Source of the DNA: Sphingomonas telluris
Lineage (GTDB): Bacteria; Pseudomonadota; Alphaproteobacteria; Sphingomonadales; Sphingomonadaceae
Length of the DNA: 64,000 nt
Direction of reading: 5' to 3'
NCBI RefSeq assembly: GCF_022568775.1
Contig: NZ_JAKZHW010000001.1
Location: 1,736,001 to 1,800,000 of the forward strand
The notes beneath the pieces are model-generated. The model had not been told where the DNA came from and did not search any database. It was given only the letters and a program-made list of their open reading frames with translations. This document shows, piece after piece, positions 47,990 through 57,727 of this stretch (position 1 is its first letter; each line of letters starts with the position of its first letter). The translations under genes and the position numbers were made by a program.

Positions 47990-49150
47990 TCAGAAGCGGT
48001 CGGGAAGGTCCACCCGCCCGATAAGCTCTTCGTGGCGCGCGGCAGCGAACCGGTCCGTCATTCCAGCAATGAAATCGCCGATGATGCGGAGCCGCTCGGT
48101 TTCGTCGGCGCCGCCGCGCCAGTCTTCCGGCAGCTTCCCCGGATTCGCCCGATACACTTCAAAAAGGTTGGCCACAACGCGCTGCGCTTCGACGCGGACG
48201 GGCACGAGTTCCGGTGCATTATAGAGCCGGGCATAAAGGAAGTGCTTCAGCTCCCTCTCCTCTTCGGCGAGTTCCGCCGAGAAGCCCGCAAGCTGCTCGC
48301 CGGCAGCACGAACCTCATCGCTCGTCGCCACGCCCGCTGCAGCGACCCGCAATTCCGTCTCGGTGAGGACGTCACCCACCATCGTCCCGATCATGTCCCG
48401 CACCAGGGCGCGGAGCCTTCTGTCGTTCGGAATGCCGGGATGGCGCCGCTCGATGTCCTCCCAGTGGCGCTTGACGATGGGCACCTCGATCAGCTCGTCG
48501 AGGTTTAGCAAGCCCGCGCGCATGCCGTCGTCGATATCGTGATTGTCGTAGGCGATGTCGTCCGCGACGGCCGCGACCTGCGCCTCCAGCGACGGCCAGC
48601 TACCGAGTTCAAAGTCGAAGGAATGATTGGCCGCAGCAAGCGCCCATGAAGGCGCGGCGATCGGCCCGTTGTGCTTGGCCAGCCCCTCGAGCGCTTCCCA
48701 CGTCAGGTTGAGGCCGTCGAATCCCGGATAAGGCGTCTCCAGCTTGGTAACGAGGCGAATGCTGTGGGCGTTGTGGTCGAAGCCGCCGGCACTCGCCATT
48801 GCCGCCTGAAGGGCGTCCTCACCTGCATGACCGAACGGCGGATGACCAAGGTCGTGGGCAAGACACAGCGCTTCCGTCAGATCCTCGTTCAGCCCGAGAG
48901 CGCGGGCGATCGTCCTTCCGATCTGCGCGACTTCGATGCTGTGGGTTAGGCGGACGCGGTAATGGTCCCCGTCGGGAGCGACGAAGACCTGCGTCTTATG
49001 GCGGAGGCGGCGAAAAGCGACGGAATGGATGATCCGGTCGCGGTCGCGCTGAAAGATGTCGCGAGGACCGCGAGGTCCCCCGTCCGCTTCCGGATGGGCC
49101 CTGCCGCGCGATTTCGATGGTTGCGCGGCGAGGTCCGGAAGAAGGGTCAT
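47990..49150 (-). CDS. dgt: Deoxyguanosinetriphosphate triphosphohydrolase-like protein
   Basis: 386 residues of the dGTPase HD superfamily: RDIFQRDRDRIIHSVAFRRL, KTQVFVAPDGDHYRVRLTHS, the HD pair in LCLAHDLGHPPFGHAGEDAL, and the distal Asp in VADDIAYDNHDIDDG. It hydrolyses dNTPs to deoxynucleosides and tripolyphosphate. The ATG at 49150 overlaps by four bases the stop of the TPR-SPOR gene upstream and gives the family N-terminus (MTLLPDLAAQP). In-frame codons beyond that are in the neighbour. Confidence 0.93.
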   Translation of the reverse strand: MTLLPDLAAQPSKSRGRAHPEADGGPRGPRDIFQRDRDRIIHSVAFRRLRHKTQVFVAPDGDHYRVRLTHSIEVAQIGRTIARALGLNEDLTEALCLAHDLGHPPFGHAGEDALQAAMASAGGFDHNAHSIRLVTKLETPYPGFDGLNLTWEALEGLAKHNGPIAAPSWALAAANHSFDFELGSWPSLEAQVAAVADDIAYDNHDIDDGMRAGLLNLDELIEVPIVKRHWEDIERRHPGIPNDRRLRALVRDMIGTMVGDVLTETELRVAAAGVATSDEVRAAGEQLAGFSAELAEEERELKHFLYARLYNAPELVPVRVEAQRVVANLFEVYRANPGKLPEDWRGGADETERLRIIGDFIAGMTDRFAAARHEELIGRVDLPDRF

Positions 49151-50427
49151 TCGGCGGGCAATTTCCTGATCGTTTGGCCGGGTCGGCTGGTCCACGTAAA
49201 GGCGTCGATCCGCACCGACGCAAGATCGTCGGCGAAAATATTCGCGTCGCTGCTGTTGCGGAACGGGCCCACCAGGAGGCGCGCCTTCCCACCTTCCTCG
49301 ACGACATAGCCATTGATCCCCTCGAATAGCTCGTGGTCGCGGGACTTCATACGCTCGAACTGCTCCGGCATCGCCGCTGCGTTCGTGCCGCTCGCGAGCT
49401 GGAGCCAGAGCTTGCTTGTCGTGTACGTGGCTGACCCCGTCGCCGCCTTGGGCTGCGGGATGCTCGTCGTCAGAGAGGCGACCTGCGTGGTTGCCGGCGC
49501 CGGAGGCGGGGCAAGGATCGGTGTCGGCGCAGTGACGGTCGCTGCGGTCGAGTTGCCCTGGGAAAGCCATTGCTGGATCGAACTCATGCGGTCTTCCTTG
49601 GCAGCAGGCGCCGCGGGCGAAGCTGAGTAGGATGTCACAACGGACGCCACCGAAACGGACGGGAGCGAGGATCCATTGCTCGGGAAGATACCGAGGTTGC
49701 ACGCGGCGACCTTCTGATCGGAACGCAGCGTCGGCAACTTCTGGAAAAAGTAGGCCATTTCGCGCGACGATCCGGGCATTGCCGCCTCGATCGCCGATCG
49801 CGCGCCGGATACGTCGCCGGTCAGCGCAAGGACGAATGCGCGAACCCGCGCGCCGGCAGCATCGCCGCGAGCCATTAGCGGACTCAGCAGCGATAGCGCT
49901 TCAGTCTTGTTCCCAGTGATTGCCAGGCTGAGGGCGAGACGCCGCCGTGCCTCGTCCCTATCCGGGCCCAACAAGGCAGCGCGATAGTCTGCCTGAGCCT
50001 GTGCATGCTGGCCCAACAGATCGTAGGCGAGACCGCGGTCGGCGCCGATCATCGACTGGGTTGCGCCGCGTTGCGTGGCCGCGCGGAAGAATTGGAGGGC
50101 CTGCGAGCCCTCGCCGCTCTGCGCCATGGCTGCGCCCATGCCGGCTTGCGGCAACGGACTGGTCGACCAGACCTCGTCCGCGCGACCGAAGAAACCGACG
50201 GCTGCCTGCGTGTCGCCCATGGCGAGCGCAGCACGACCGGCGGCGATCAACGCCTGGAAGTTCTTCGGATCCTCGCCGAGGATCTTCACGTTGCGAGTCA
50301 GTGCGTCCGCGGGGCTTTCCGCGTACGTCATTTGCGCAACAGCTTGCGATGGCAGCGCTAACGCGCACCCAAGAAACGCCAAATTCAGCGCGGCTACGCG
50401 CGCGTGAATGCACAGACCTTTTGCCAT
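49147..50427 (-). CDS. Secreted TPR and SPOR domain protein
   Basis: 426 residues. Signal peptide (MAKGLCIHARVAALNLAFLG ... AVAQ), about four TPR-like helix pairs (residues 30-190: NFQALIAAGRAALAMGDTQA, GADRGLAYDLLGQHAQAQAD), a Pro/Thr/Ala-rich linker (about 245-335), and a C-terminal SPOR domain (SKLWLQLASGTNAAAMPEQF, GKARLLVGPFRNSSDA). It likely works at the septum or envelope. The ATG at 50427 is preferred because GGGGAGG sits just before it and it opens the signal peptide; a TTG at 50460 would add 11 residues. Between ftsZ and dgt. Confidence 0.85.
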   Translation of the reverse strand: MAKGLCIHARVAALNLAFLGCALALPSQAVAQMTYAESPADALTRNVKILGEDPKNFQALIAAGRAALAMGDTQAAVGFFGRADEVWSTSPLPQAGMGAAMAQSGEGSQALQFFRAATQRGATQSMIGADRGLAYDLLGQHAQAQADYRAALLGPDRDEARRRLALSLAITGNKTEALSLLSPLMARGDAAGARVRAFVLALTGDVSGARSAIEAAMPGSSREMAYFFQKLPTLRSDQKVAACNLGIFPSNGSSLPSVSVASVVTSYSASPAAPAAKEDRMSSIQQWLSQGNSTAATVTAPTPILAPPPAPATTQVASLTTSIPQPKAATGSATYTTSKLWLQLASGTNAAAMPEQFERMKSRDHELFEGINGYVVEEGGKARLLVGPFRNSSDANIFADDLASVRIDAFTWTSRPGQTIRKLPAE

Positions 50428-50538
50428 GGACCTCCCCATGACAGACGTGAGCTTGCTCAAAGGTTTCGCGCCAGTGGATTAACGGCGAGCCGTGGCGAGC
50501 GCTCGTTAAGGCGCCCGTCACGTCAACGATCCTTGTCG

Positions 50539-51927
50539 TTACTGATTGTTCTGCCGGTTGAGGAAGCGCGGAATGTCGATCGGCTCGCGGCGGAAGCCGG
50601 GAGTCGCATCCTCATCGCTGACCTGCGCCTGGGCGGCGCCGCGAGCGATGTTCGACATGCGCTCGAACAGAGTGCCGGTCTCACGAACCTTCGGCTTCTC
50701 CTCGGTCGGAGTCGCTTCGATCGTGGTCTCGTCTTCGTCCGTGGGCGGAGCGATCGGAGCCGAGCCGACCGGCGCGGTCAGGACATCGTCGCTGTCGAGC
50801 AGCAGTTCGTCGCCAGCCTCGTCCGTCAGCTCGAGCGTCTCGTCGTCGTCGCTTTCCGTTTCGTCGATGACGGGAGCCGGCGCGGCCGGAGCGGTTGCGA
50901 CCGGGGCAGTTGTCGCGCGCGGGAAGGCGAACACCTTGCCCGGCTGCGGCTGCGCAACGGCTTCCGCCTCGATCCCCGTGGCGACCACGGACACGCGGAT
51001 GCGGCCGTCGAGGTCGTTGTTGAACGCAGAACCCCAGATGATGTTCGCGTCCGGATCGACCAGTTCCTTGATGTGGCTGGCGGCCTCGTCGACCTCCATG
51101 AGGCGCATGTCCTCGCCGCCCGTGATCGAAATGATGACGCCCTTGGCGCCCTTCATCGAAACGCCGTCGAGCAGGGGGTTCGAGATCGCCTTTTCGGCGG
51201 CTTCGATGGCGCGATTGTCGCCCGACGCTTCGCCGGTGCCCATCATCGCCTTGCCCATCTCGCCCATCACCGAGCGGACGTCGGCGAAGTCGAGGTTGAT
51301 GAGGCCCGGCATAACCATCAGGTCCGTGATTCCGCGAACGCCCTGCTGGAGGACTTCGTCGGCCATCTCGAACGCTTCCTTGAAGGTCGTTTCCGAGTTG
51401 GCCAAGCGGAACAGGTTCTGGTTCGGGATGACGATCAAAGTGTCGACGTGCTGCTGTAACTCCTCGATGCCGGTGTCGGCAGAACGGCCACGACGAGCGC
51501 CTTCGAAGGCGAACGGCTTGGTCACGACGCCGACCGTCAGGATGCCGCGGTCGCGAGCAGCCTTGGCGATCACGGGAGCCGCGCCCGTGCCCGTACCGCC
51601 GCCCATGCCGGCGGCGATGAAGCACATGTGCGAACCTTCGAGGGCGCGCTCGATATCCTCGATCGTTTCCTCGGCTGCGGCGCGGCCGATCTCGGGCCGA
51701 GAACCTGCGCCAAGCCCCTGCGTGATCTTGAGGCCCAGCTGGATGCGCCGGTCGGCTGCGGAGGCGTTGAGGGCCTGCGCGTCGGTGTTCGCGACGACGA
51801 AGTCGACGCCCTGCACGTCGGCGCGCATCATATTGGCGACAGCGTTTCCGCCAGCACCGCCCACGCCGATTACGCTGATCCGGGGACGAAGCTCGTCAAC
51901 CTCGGGCCGAATGAAATCGATGCTCAT
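50539..51927 (-). CDS. ftsZ: Cell division protein FtsZ
   Basis: The tubulin-like GTPase that forms the Z ring. 462 residues. GTP-binding loops [18 protein letters not shown] (17-34) and [10 protein letters not shown] (109-118), ANTDAQAL, the T7 synergy loop [14 protein letters not shown], then a long acidic linker (about 330-440) and the conserved C-terminal peptide [16 protein letters not shown] that binds FtsA and ZipA-like partners. Its promoter region should be 51928-52061. It is cut off from ftsA by four unrelated genes. Confidence 0.98.
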   Translation of the reverse strand: MSIDFIRPEVDELRPRISVIGVGGAGGNAVANMMRADVQGVDFVVANTDAQALNASAADRRIQLGLKITQGLGAGSRPEIGRAAAEETIEDIERALEGSHMCFIAAGMGGGTGTGAAPVIAKAARDRGILTVGVVTKPFAFEGARRGRSADTGIEELQQHVDTLIVIPNQNLFRLANSETTFKEAFEMADEVLQQGVRGITDLMVMPGLINLDFADVRSVMGEMGKAMMGTGEASGDNRAIEAAEKAISNPLLDGVSMKGAKGVIISITGGEDMRLMEVDEAASHIKELVDPDANIIWGSAFNNDLDGRIRVSVVATGIEAEAVAQPQPGKVFAFPRATTAPVATAPAAPAPVIDETESDDDETLELTDEAGDELLLDSDDVLTAPVGSAPIAPPTDEDETTIEATPTEEKPKVRETGTLFERMSNIARGAAQAQVSDEDATPGFRREPIDIPRFLNRQNNQ

Positions 51928-52061
51928 GGACCTTAAACCCCCTCAAGCGCCGCTAGCGCGTTGAACCACCACCACGAATCTTCTGAATCATCGCGAGTCG
52001 CCTGCCAAGCGAAAAAGTTAACAACCGCCGAAAAAAGTGTCGATTCCGTGGCTTGAAAGAC

Positions 52062-53303
52062 TCAATCGCGTTGCGGTTGTTCCTCTCCCAGGGCGACCTG
52101 TTCGATTTTGGGGACCCCCACGGCCCACCAAGCTGCGCCGAATGCCGCGATCGCTGCGGTCAGGACGAACGCGCTGTTGTAGCCGGCGCGTTGCACCACA
52201 ATACCGGTGATGATCGGCCCGATGATGCCTGAAAGGTTGCCGATCGCATTCTGCACTCCCACCCAGGTGCCGGACGCGCGAGGACCGGCGAACATCTGGG
52301 CGACCGCGTAGAGATTCAGCGAAAGGGACCCGGATGCTGCTCCCGCGAGGCACAGCAAGATGCCGATCGTCACTGCGTCATGCGCGAAGGCCAGGCCGAG
52401 GATCGCTCCAGCCGCAAGCAATTGGCTCGCAACCATCATCCAGCGCCGGCACACGGCCTCGGACCGGCCGGAGCGCGTCCACCAGTCCGAAAAGTGACCG
52501 TAGCCGAGGGCACATGCCGCCTGCACGGCGTAGCCGAGCGTCGCGAGCATGGTCATCTCGCCGATCGAGAAGCCGCGCGATTTCGTTAGGAACAAGGGTA
52601 GCCAAGCGAGGAGGAAGTAGAAGCAGTAGTTGCCCAAAGCGTGGACGATCGACATCGACCACAGCGGCCACTTTCTCATCAGGAAGCCCAGCGAAACGCG
52701 ATCATCTGCCTGAGTTTCAGTCACCGTCGGCAGCGACCGAACCGTCTGACGCCATGGCCACAGCCAGATCAGAGTCACGATCCCGAAGACGATGAAGATC
52801 ATTCGCCAGCCCGAGTGGGCGAGAATCAGTCCGCCAGCGAGGGTCCCGGCGGCGGGCCCCAGCGCCAGGCCCGCAGCGATCGCTGCATTGGCGATACCGC
52901 GCCGTCCCGGTGGGACCTGCTGTGAGATAATCTTGGAGCTTCCGGGGAAGGAAATGCTCTCGCCGACCCCGAGCATGATCCGCAGAACGAGCAGCGACGC
53001 GAAGCCGCCGACGAGACCGATTAACAGCGTACTTCCCGCCCACAGCAGGATGCCGAGCGCCATCAGTCTGTAGACTGAGAAGCGATCGCACAGCCAACCC
53101 GCGAAGAGTTGTACCGGCGCGTAGACCCAGAAGAAAGCGGAGAAGGCGACGCCGTACGCCTCATCGCTGAGACCCAGATCCGACTTCATCAAGGGCGACG
53201 CAATGCCGATCGCCCCCCGATCGACGTAGTTCAGGAACATCGCCGCACCGAGCAGGAAGACGAGCGCACCCGAAGCGCCGCGCCTCGCACCGATTGCCGT
53301 CAT
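52062..53303 (-). CDS. MFS transporter (anion:cation symporter-like)
   Basis: 413 residues, twelve membrane helices. The first helix region AAMFLNYVDRGAIGIASPLM and the loop GWLCDRFSVYRLM carry the MFS signature; GVGESISFPGSSKII resembles the ACS branch that imports sugar acids or other organic anions. Substrate unknown. It lies between ftsA and ftsZ, same direction as both, with no overlap to either. Confidence 0.88.
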   Translation of the reverse strand: MTAIGARRGASGALVFLLGAAMFLNYVDRGAIGIASPLMKSDLGLSDEAYGVAFSAFFWVYAPVQLFAGWLCDRFSVYRLMALGILLWAGSTLLIGLVGGFASLLVLRIMLGVGESISFPGSSKIISQQVPPGRRGIANAAIAAGLALGPAAGTLAGGLILAHSGWRMIFIVFGIVTLIWLWPWRQTVRSLPTVTETQADDRVSLGFLMRKWPLWSMSIVHALGNYCFYFLLAWLPLFLTKSRGFSIGEMTMLATLGYAVQAACALGYGHFSDWWTRSGRSEAVCRRWMMVASQLLAAGAILGLAFAHDAVTIGILLCLAGAASGSLSLNLYAVAQMFAGPRASGTWVGVQNAIGNLSGIIGPIITGIVVQRAGYNSAFVLTAAIAAFGAAWWAVGVPKIEQVALGEEQPQRD

Positions 53304-53403
53304 GGTTGCCCACTCCCCCGCCTGCCTGCAAACGTCCCACTGCGCGACGGGGGGAGCATGCCACTCCAGCCCAGGAGAGCAATTGCTAATTCCGTGCTTC
53401 TGG

Positions 53404-53420
53404 CGCGCCTGCTAGGCGCG
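53404..53420 (-). terminator. Hairpin over the stop codon of the DMT-type gene
   Basis: A perfect 7-bp inverted repeat CGCGCCT-AGC-AGGCGCG on the minus strand, with the TAG stop formed at the stem-loop junction. There is no T run, so termination is only a possibility. Confidence 0.4.
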
Positions 53421-53747
53421 TCCAAGGAACATGAAGCTTGCTGCGCCCGCGAGGCACACGAAAGCGCCGGCGTAGCGCCAGCCGATCGGCTCCTTCAGCA
53501 CAACCGCCGCGAACACGGCGAACACAGCAAGTGTGATGACTTCCTGCGCGATCTTGAGCTGGCTTGCGGTGAAGCCGTGCGCATAGCCCAGCCGGTTCGC
53601 CGGGACGGCAAAGCAATACTCGACCAAGGCCAATCCCCATCCCACGAGGATGGCCGTGATCATCGGCCACTGCGGGAACTTGAGATGGCCGTACCAGGCC
53701 AGCGTCATGAAGATGTTCGAGATGATGAGGAGCGCTATGGTCTGCAT
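53412..53747 (-). CDS. DMT family protein (DUF486 type)
   Basis: 111 residues, four membrane helices (ALLIISNIFMTLAWYGHLKF; ITAILVGWGLALVEYCFAVP; helix after residue 65 ending VLKEPIG; GAFVCLAGAASFMFLG). The sequence SQLKIAQEVITLAVFAVFA fits the small DUF486 branch of the drug/metabolite transporter superfamily. No known substrate. Starts ATG at 53747; 108 bp separate its stop from the MFS gene. Confidence 0.85.
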   Translation of the reverse strand: MQTIALLIISNIFMTLAWYGHLKFPQWPMITAILVGWGLALVEYCFAVPANRLGYAHGFTASQLKIAQEVITLAVFAVFAAVVLKEPIGWRYAGAFVCLAGAASFMFLGRA

Positions 53748-53806
53748 TGCGGAACGCCTTATCGCCGTGCGCCCATCGGTTCCACCGGCGAGGCGATCCT
53801 TCGGAC

Positions 53807-54070
53807 CTAAGACAGATTCTGCCGCTCAAGTCTCAGGGGCAGCGGCCGCGTGAGGCGGCGGAGCGGGACGACATTCGTCTCGACAAATTCCTCTGGCTCG
53901 GAATCCCACGTCTGAACCACGTCGTAGGATCGCTTGAGGATGGCACGCCGACCGCGCCTCAATGACACCACTGTCTCCGTGGCCGCATTGTCGTTCTCTG
54001 CATGGAAGGTGCGGTCCACGACAATGAACCGGTCATCCTCACTGTACACCACCATCCTATAAGCAGGCAT
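53807..54070 (-). CDS. Small protein of unknown function
   Basis: 87 residues from ATG at 54070 (a TTG at 54103 would add 11). No signal peptide or membrane helix. The first part (YRMVVYSEDDRFIVVDRTFH) looks like beta strands; the rest is Arg-rich (SLRRGRRAILKRSYDVVQTW, NVVPLRRLTRPLPLRLERQN). I do not recognise a family. It lies on the minus strand next to the plus-strand VOC gene, in the insert between ftsA and ftsZ. Confidence 0.5.
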   Translation of the reverse strand: MPAYRMVVYSEDDRFIVVDRTFHAENDNAATETVVSLRRGRRAILKRSYDVVQTWDSEPEEFVETNVVPLRRLTRPLPLRLERQNLS

Positions 54071-54232
54071 TTGCGCGAAACCCCAAGACACCGAGCCATA
54101 CAAATGGAGCAGCGCGCAAAAGGCTCCCGCCGGCCACCGCGAGTGTCCGCTTTCGACCCAATCCTGCCATCACACGAGCATCTGTTGAGCGACGACGATG
54201 CTTCGCTATCCTCCCTGCGAGGGAGTGCACGC

Positions 54233-54589
54233 GTGCAGGTTAAGTCCTTCTCTTGGGTCGGCGTTTCGACTTCCGACTTCGGACGTAGCCTTCGGTTCTA
54301 TCGCGACGTTCTCGGGCTTGAAGTCTGGGTCGCCGGGGACGAACAGGCAATCCTGAAGACTGCCTCCGGGCACCAGCTCGAAATCTTCGGAAGGGACGAG
54401 CGAGAAAAGCAGCTGACGTCGTCGCCGGTAGTTGCATTCGAGGTGGATGACCTGGAAACGGCTCGTGAGGAACTCAGGCTCGCCGGAATCGAGCTGATCG
54501 GGGAAATTGGCCGATGGAACGGCTTTGCGTGGCAGTATTTTCGCAGCCCCGACGGCCACATCTTCGAACTCAAGTCATCGCCACGTTAG
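54233..54589 (+). CDS. VOC family (glyoxalase/bleomycin-resistance fold) protein
   Basis: 118 residues, one vicinal-oxygen-chelate module pair: WVGVSTSDFGRSLRFYRDVL, GHQLEIFG, VVAFEVDDLETAREELRLAG, WQYFRSPDGHIFELKSS. His and Glu in GHQLEIF and DGHIFEL could be metal ligands. Function is unknown: it could be a dioxygenase-, isomerase- or resistance-type protein. GTG start at 54233, fixed by GGGAG seven bases upstream. It is the only plus-strand gene in the division cluster and its DNA looks less GC-rich than its neighbours. Confidence 0.82.
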   Translation: MQVKSFSWVGVSTSDFGRSLRFYRDVLGLEVWVAGDEQAILKTASGHQLEIFGRDEREKQLTSSPVVAFEVDDLETAREELRLAGIELIGEIGRWNGFAWQYFRSPDGHIFELKSSPR

Positions 54590-54629
54590 TGTCGGCCCTC
54601 CACCCAAAGCAGAAACCTAGACCGGACGG

Positions 54630-55886
54630 CTAAATCCCGCCCTTCATCGCGGCGAAGAGGCGGCCGAACATGCCGGTCGCCGGCTTCTTCTGCGTGATCT
54701 TGCCGAGCGCGAGGTCGCGGATGTCGCCGCTGCGGGACGACGCCAGCATGGCGAGGCCGACCAGGGTTGAGAAGGCCGGTCCGCTGTGCGCGTCCGGAAG
54801 GCCTGTGATCTGCTTCGGCCGCCCGACGCGGACGGAGCGGCCCAACACGCCCTGCATGTAGTCTGCAATGTTCTTCAGCTCCGCGCCGCCGCCGGTCAGG
54901 ACCACCTGGCGTCCGACCGGACCGGTGAAGCCGAGGCTCTTGAGCGCTTCCTCGATCTTTGCGGTCAGTTCCTCGACGCGCTGGCGGATGACGGTCATCA
55001 GCTGGGCGCGCGTGATGCGCAGCGGCTCGGCGGCCTCTTCCGATCCGATTTGCCGCGCCTCGATCATCTCATGATTGTCGCGCGGGCTGGTCATGGCCGA
55101 GCCGTAGAAGCACTTCAGCCGTTCGGCATCGCGGCGCTGCACGCCGAACGCGCAGGCGATGTCGTCGGTGATATCCTTCGCGCCGAGCGGGATCGAGCGC
55201 AGCCCGAGGAGCATGCCCCCCGCGTGAAGCGAGACGTTGGTGACTTCGGCGCCCAGCTCGATGAGCGCAACGCCGAGATCGCGCTCATCCTCGCTGAGGC
55301 ACGCCAGCGCGGCGGCGACGGGCGATCCGACGATCGCTTTCACGCCGAGGTGCGCCGAGCGGATGACGTAGTCGACGTTGCGGAGCGGAGCGGGGTCGGC
55401 TGCAACAACGTGAATATCGACGCCAAGGCGATCCGCATGAAGCCCGATCGGGTTCTTCACGCCCTCAACGCCGTCGATCGTGTAAAGCGCCGGGTGCGCG
55501 TGAAGCACGACCTGGCCGTTGCGGTCGATCGCATTGCGGCCACCGAGGAGCAGCTCGTCGACGTCGGATTGCTCTACCTGATGGCCGCCAAGCTCGACCT
55601 CGACGTTGGCGAGGTTGCTGCTGAGCCCGCCGGCACCGAAGCTCGCCCACACGTCCTCGATCGTCAGGCCCGACATTCGTTCGGCGAGCTCGACCGCTTC
55701 GCGGACGCTGTGCTCGCTCGCCTCCATGTCGGTGATGTAGCCGCGCTTGACGCCGCGGCTTTCGCGCTGCCCGGTGCCGAGCACCTGCAGGCGGCCGTCG
55801 TCGGTCAGCGAGCAGATCAGCGCCCCGACCTTCGAGGAGCCGATATCGAGTGCTGCAATCAGGGGCTGGTCAGCCGGAGAAGCCAC
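54630..55886 (-). CDS. ftsA: Cell division protein FtsA
   Basis: An actin-like ATPase that anchors FtsZ filaments to the membrane. 418 residues. Phosphate-1 motif LIAALDIGSSKVGALI near the N-terminus, the SHS2 (1C) domain insertion, IELGAEVTNVSLHAGGMLLG (phosphate 2), VVLTGGGAELKNI (adenosine motif), and a C-terminal amphipathic tail MFGRLFAAMKGGI for membrane binding. GTG start nine bases after ftsQ. Confidence 0.96.
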   Translation of the reverse strand: MASPADQPLIAALDIGSSKVGALICSLTDDGRLQVLGTGQRESRGVKRGYITDMEASEHSVREAVELAERMSGLTIEDVWASFGAGGLSSNLANVEVELGGHQVEQSDVDELLLGGRNAIDRNGQVVLHAHPALYTIDGVEGVKNPIGLHADRLGVDIHVVAADPAPLRNVDYVIRSAHLGVKAIVGSPVAAALACLSEDERDLGVALIELGAEVTNVSLHAGGMLLGLRSIPLGAKDITDDIACAFGVQRRDAERLKCFYGSAMTSPRDNHEMIEARQIGSEEAAEPLRITRAQLMTVIRQRVEELTAKIEEALKSLGFTGPVGRQVVLTGGGAELKNIADYMQGVLGRSVRVGRPKQITGLPDAHSGPAFSTLVGLAMLASSRSGDIRDLALGKITQKKPATGMFGRLFAAMKGGI

Positions 55887-55895
55887 GGTTCGAAG

Positions 55896-56786
55896 TCAGC
55901 CCTCGGCTGGTTGTTGCAGGGTGGGCGAAAGGTCGATCGGCTCGCCCGGCGAACGGGGCAAGCGAACGATCATCTTGCCGGGAATGCGAAGGTCGAAGCG
56001 AACGAGGCCGCGGCCGAGAAGTCCTGTCGAACGATCCATCTTGGCGAAACGCGCGAGTGCGTCACTCGCTGCCTTCTCGCCTTCGGGAAGCGCGACGGTT
56101 TCGCCGGACTGGAAGCTGAGGTCCCAGCGGCGCCCACCAACCCAAGTCGCGGACGCCAGTTGCGCCTGCATGGTTGGTGCAGCGGCTAGGATCGCCTTGA
56201 GCTCGCTGGCGCGCGAGTTCGCCCCCGGCCCAATAACCAGCGGCAGGTCGGGCATCTTGTCGACGGGCACGCGATCGAGGACGACGCCGTCGCCGTCGAT
56301 GAGGGCGAGGCGCTGCCGGTCCTGCCACAGCGCCGAAGGAATGCGCTCGACGATATCGATGACGAGTGTGTCAGGCAGGCGGCGCGACACGCGGGCGTCC
56401 TTGACCCATCCGAAGCGCATCAGGCGGTCGCGGATCCGCGCGACATTGACGAGCGGCTGGGCGGGCTTCGCCACGCCTGCGGCGGCCGCCGCAAGCCGAA
56501 GCTCGTCGAGCACCACTGCGTCGACTAGCTTGCGGTCCATGTGCTTCAAACCGACGATCTGATAGCCGTCGACACGGAATCCCGCGCTGCCCACCGCCTC
56601 GCCTGCAGACAGAGCGGCCTTGGCGGGCAGATCGAGGGCGATCGCCGCAGCACCCGCCATGAGCACCAGGAAACCGGTGAAGGCGAAAGCCGCGAGCTTG
56701 TTGGCGCGCGCATTGGCGACGGAAATCTTCTTCGCGCCCTTCTGCGAAGAAGGCTTGCGCTTCGATTTGGCCCCCCGCGTCGCCAT
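55896..56786 (-). CDS. ftsQ: Cell division protein FtsQ
   Basis: 296 residues: a basic cytoplasmic tail (RGAKSKRKPSSQKGAKKISV), one membrane helix (LAAFAFTGFLVLMAGAAAIA), a POTRA domain (about 75-145, FRVDGYQIVGLKHMDRKLVD) and the FtsQ beta domain. It joins the early and late divisome proteins via FtsB/FtsL. Start overlaps the ddl stop by one base (TGATG). Confidence 0.95.
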   Translation of the reverse strand: MATRGAKSKRKPSSQKGAKKISVANARANKLAAFAFTGFLVLMAGAAAIALDLPAKAALSAGEAVGSAGFRVDGYQIVGLKHMDRKLVDAVVLDELRLAAAAAGVAKPAQPLVNVARIRDRLMRFGWVKDARVSRRLPDTLVIDIVERIPSALWQDRQRLALIDGDGVVLDRVPVDKMPDLPLVIGPGANSRASELKAILAAAPTMQAQLASATWVGGRRWDLSFQSGETVALPEGEKAASDALARFAKMDRSTGLLGRGLVRFDLRIPGKMIVRLPRSPGEPIDLSPTLQQPAEG

Positions 56787-57727
56787 CAGGTCACCTTTTC
56801 TCGCTCGAGCGCTTCGTGGATCAAGCGCTCGACCAGCTCACCGTAGCTGATGCCCCGCACTTTCGCCTGCTCTGGCACAAGGCTCAAGGGGGTCATTCCG
56901 GGTTGAGTGTTGACTTCCAACAGAAAAATGCCGGCTTCGCCCTGCTCGTCGTCCCAGCGGAAGTCGGACCGCGACGCTCCGCGGCAGCCGAGCAGGCGAT
57001 GCGCTTCGGCGGCCATGTCCATCATCGCCTTGGCAATGTCGTCCGGAACCTGTGCCGGGCAGACGTGCGTCGTGAGGCCGTCGGTATATTTCGCGTCGTA
57101 ATCGTAGAAACCGGCCTTCGGCTGCAGCTCCGTGACCGCGAGCGGTTCGTCGTTCAACACGGCGACTGTCAGCTCGCGGCCCTTGATGAAGGGCTCGGCG
57201 AGCAGGCGGTCGAAATGCTTCCACGGCCCCTCGACGTCGCGGCCGATCGGGTTCCCGTAATTGCCGTCCGCGGTGACGATGGCGACGCCCACGGACGAGC
57301 CCTCGTTCACGGGCTTCACCACGTAGGGTCGCGCGATCGGATCCTCGCGATGCAAACTTTCACTCGTTACAACCTTTCCTGCCGGCATGCGAACGCCGTG
57401 CGGGACGAGGACCATCTTGGTCAGTTCCTTGTCGATGGCGATCACCGACGTTTCGAGGCCGCTGTGCGTGTACGGGATCTGCATCAGGTCCAGCATACCC
57501 TGAACCGTGCCGTCCTCGCCCGGTGTGCCGTGCAAGGCATTGAAGACGACATCCGGCCGGATCCCCGTCAGCACCTGGGCCACGTTACGGTCCATGTCGA
57601 CTTCAGTGACGTTCGACCAGCCGCGCTCGCGCAACGCAGCGGCGACGCCGCGGCCACTGGTCAGCGACACCTCGCGCTCGGAAGACCAGCCGCCCATCAG
57701 GACGACGACGTTCAAATCCCTGTTCAT
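56786..57727 (-). CDS. ddl: D-alanine--D-alanine ligase
   Basis: Joins two D-Ala for peptidoglycan. 313 residues of the ATP-grasp family. VVVLMGGWSSEREVSLTSGR at the N-terminus, FNALHGTPGEDGTVQGMLDL, PYVVKPVNEGSSVGVAIV (Lys for ATP), and FLLEVNTQPGMTPLSLVPEQ with Mg ligands. The ATG at 57727 overlaps the murB stop (ATGA). Confidence 0.96.
   Translation of the reverse strand: MNRDLNVVVLMGGWSSEREVSLTSGRGVAAALRERGWSNVTEVDMDRNVAQVLTGIRPDVVFNALHGTPGEDGTVQGMLDLMQIPYTHSGLETSVIAIDKELTKMVLVPHGVRMPAGKVVTSESLHREDPIARPYVVKPVNEGSSVGVAIVTADGNYGNPIGRDVEGPWKHFDRLLAEPFIKGRELTVAVLNDEPLAVTELQPKAGFYDYDAKYTDGLTTHVCPAQVPDDIAKAMMDMAAEAHRLLGCRGASRSDFRWDDEQGEAGIFLLEVNTQPGMTPLSLVPEQAKVRGISYGELVERLIHEALEREKVT

Noticed and set aside
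50546..51964. A 472-codon plus-strand frame opposite ftsZ
   Set aside because: Antisense shadow of ftsZ, Ser/Ala/Pro-rich with no recognisable domain.
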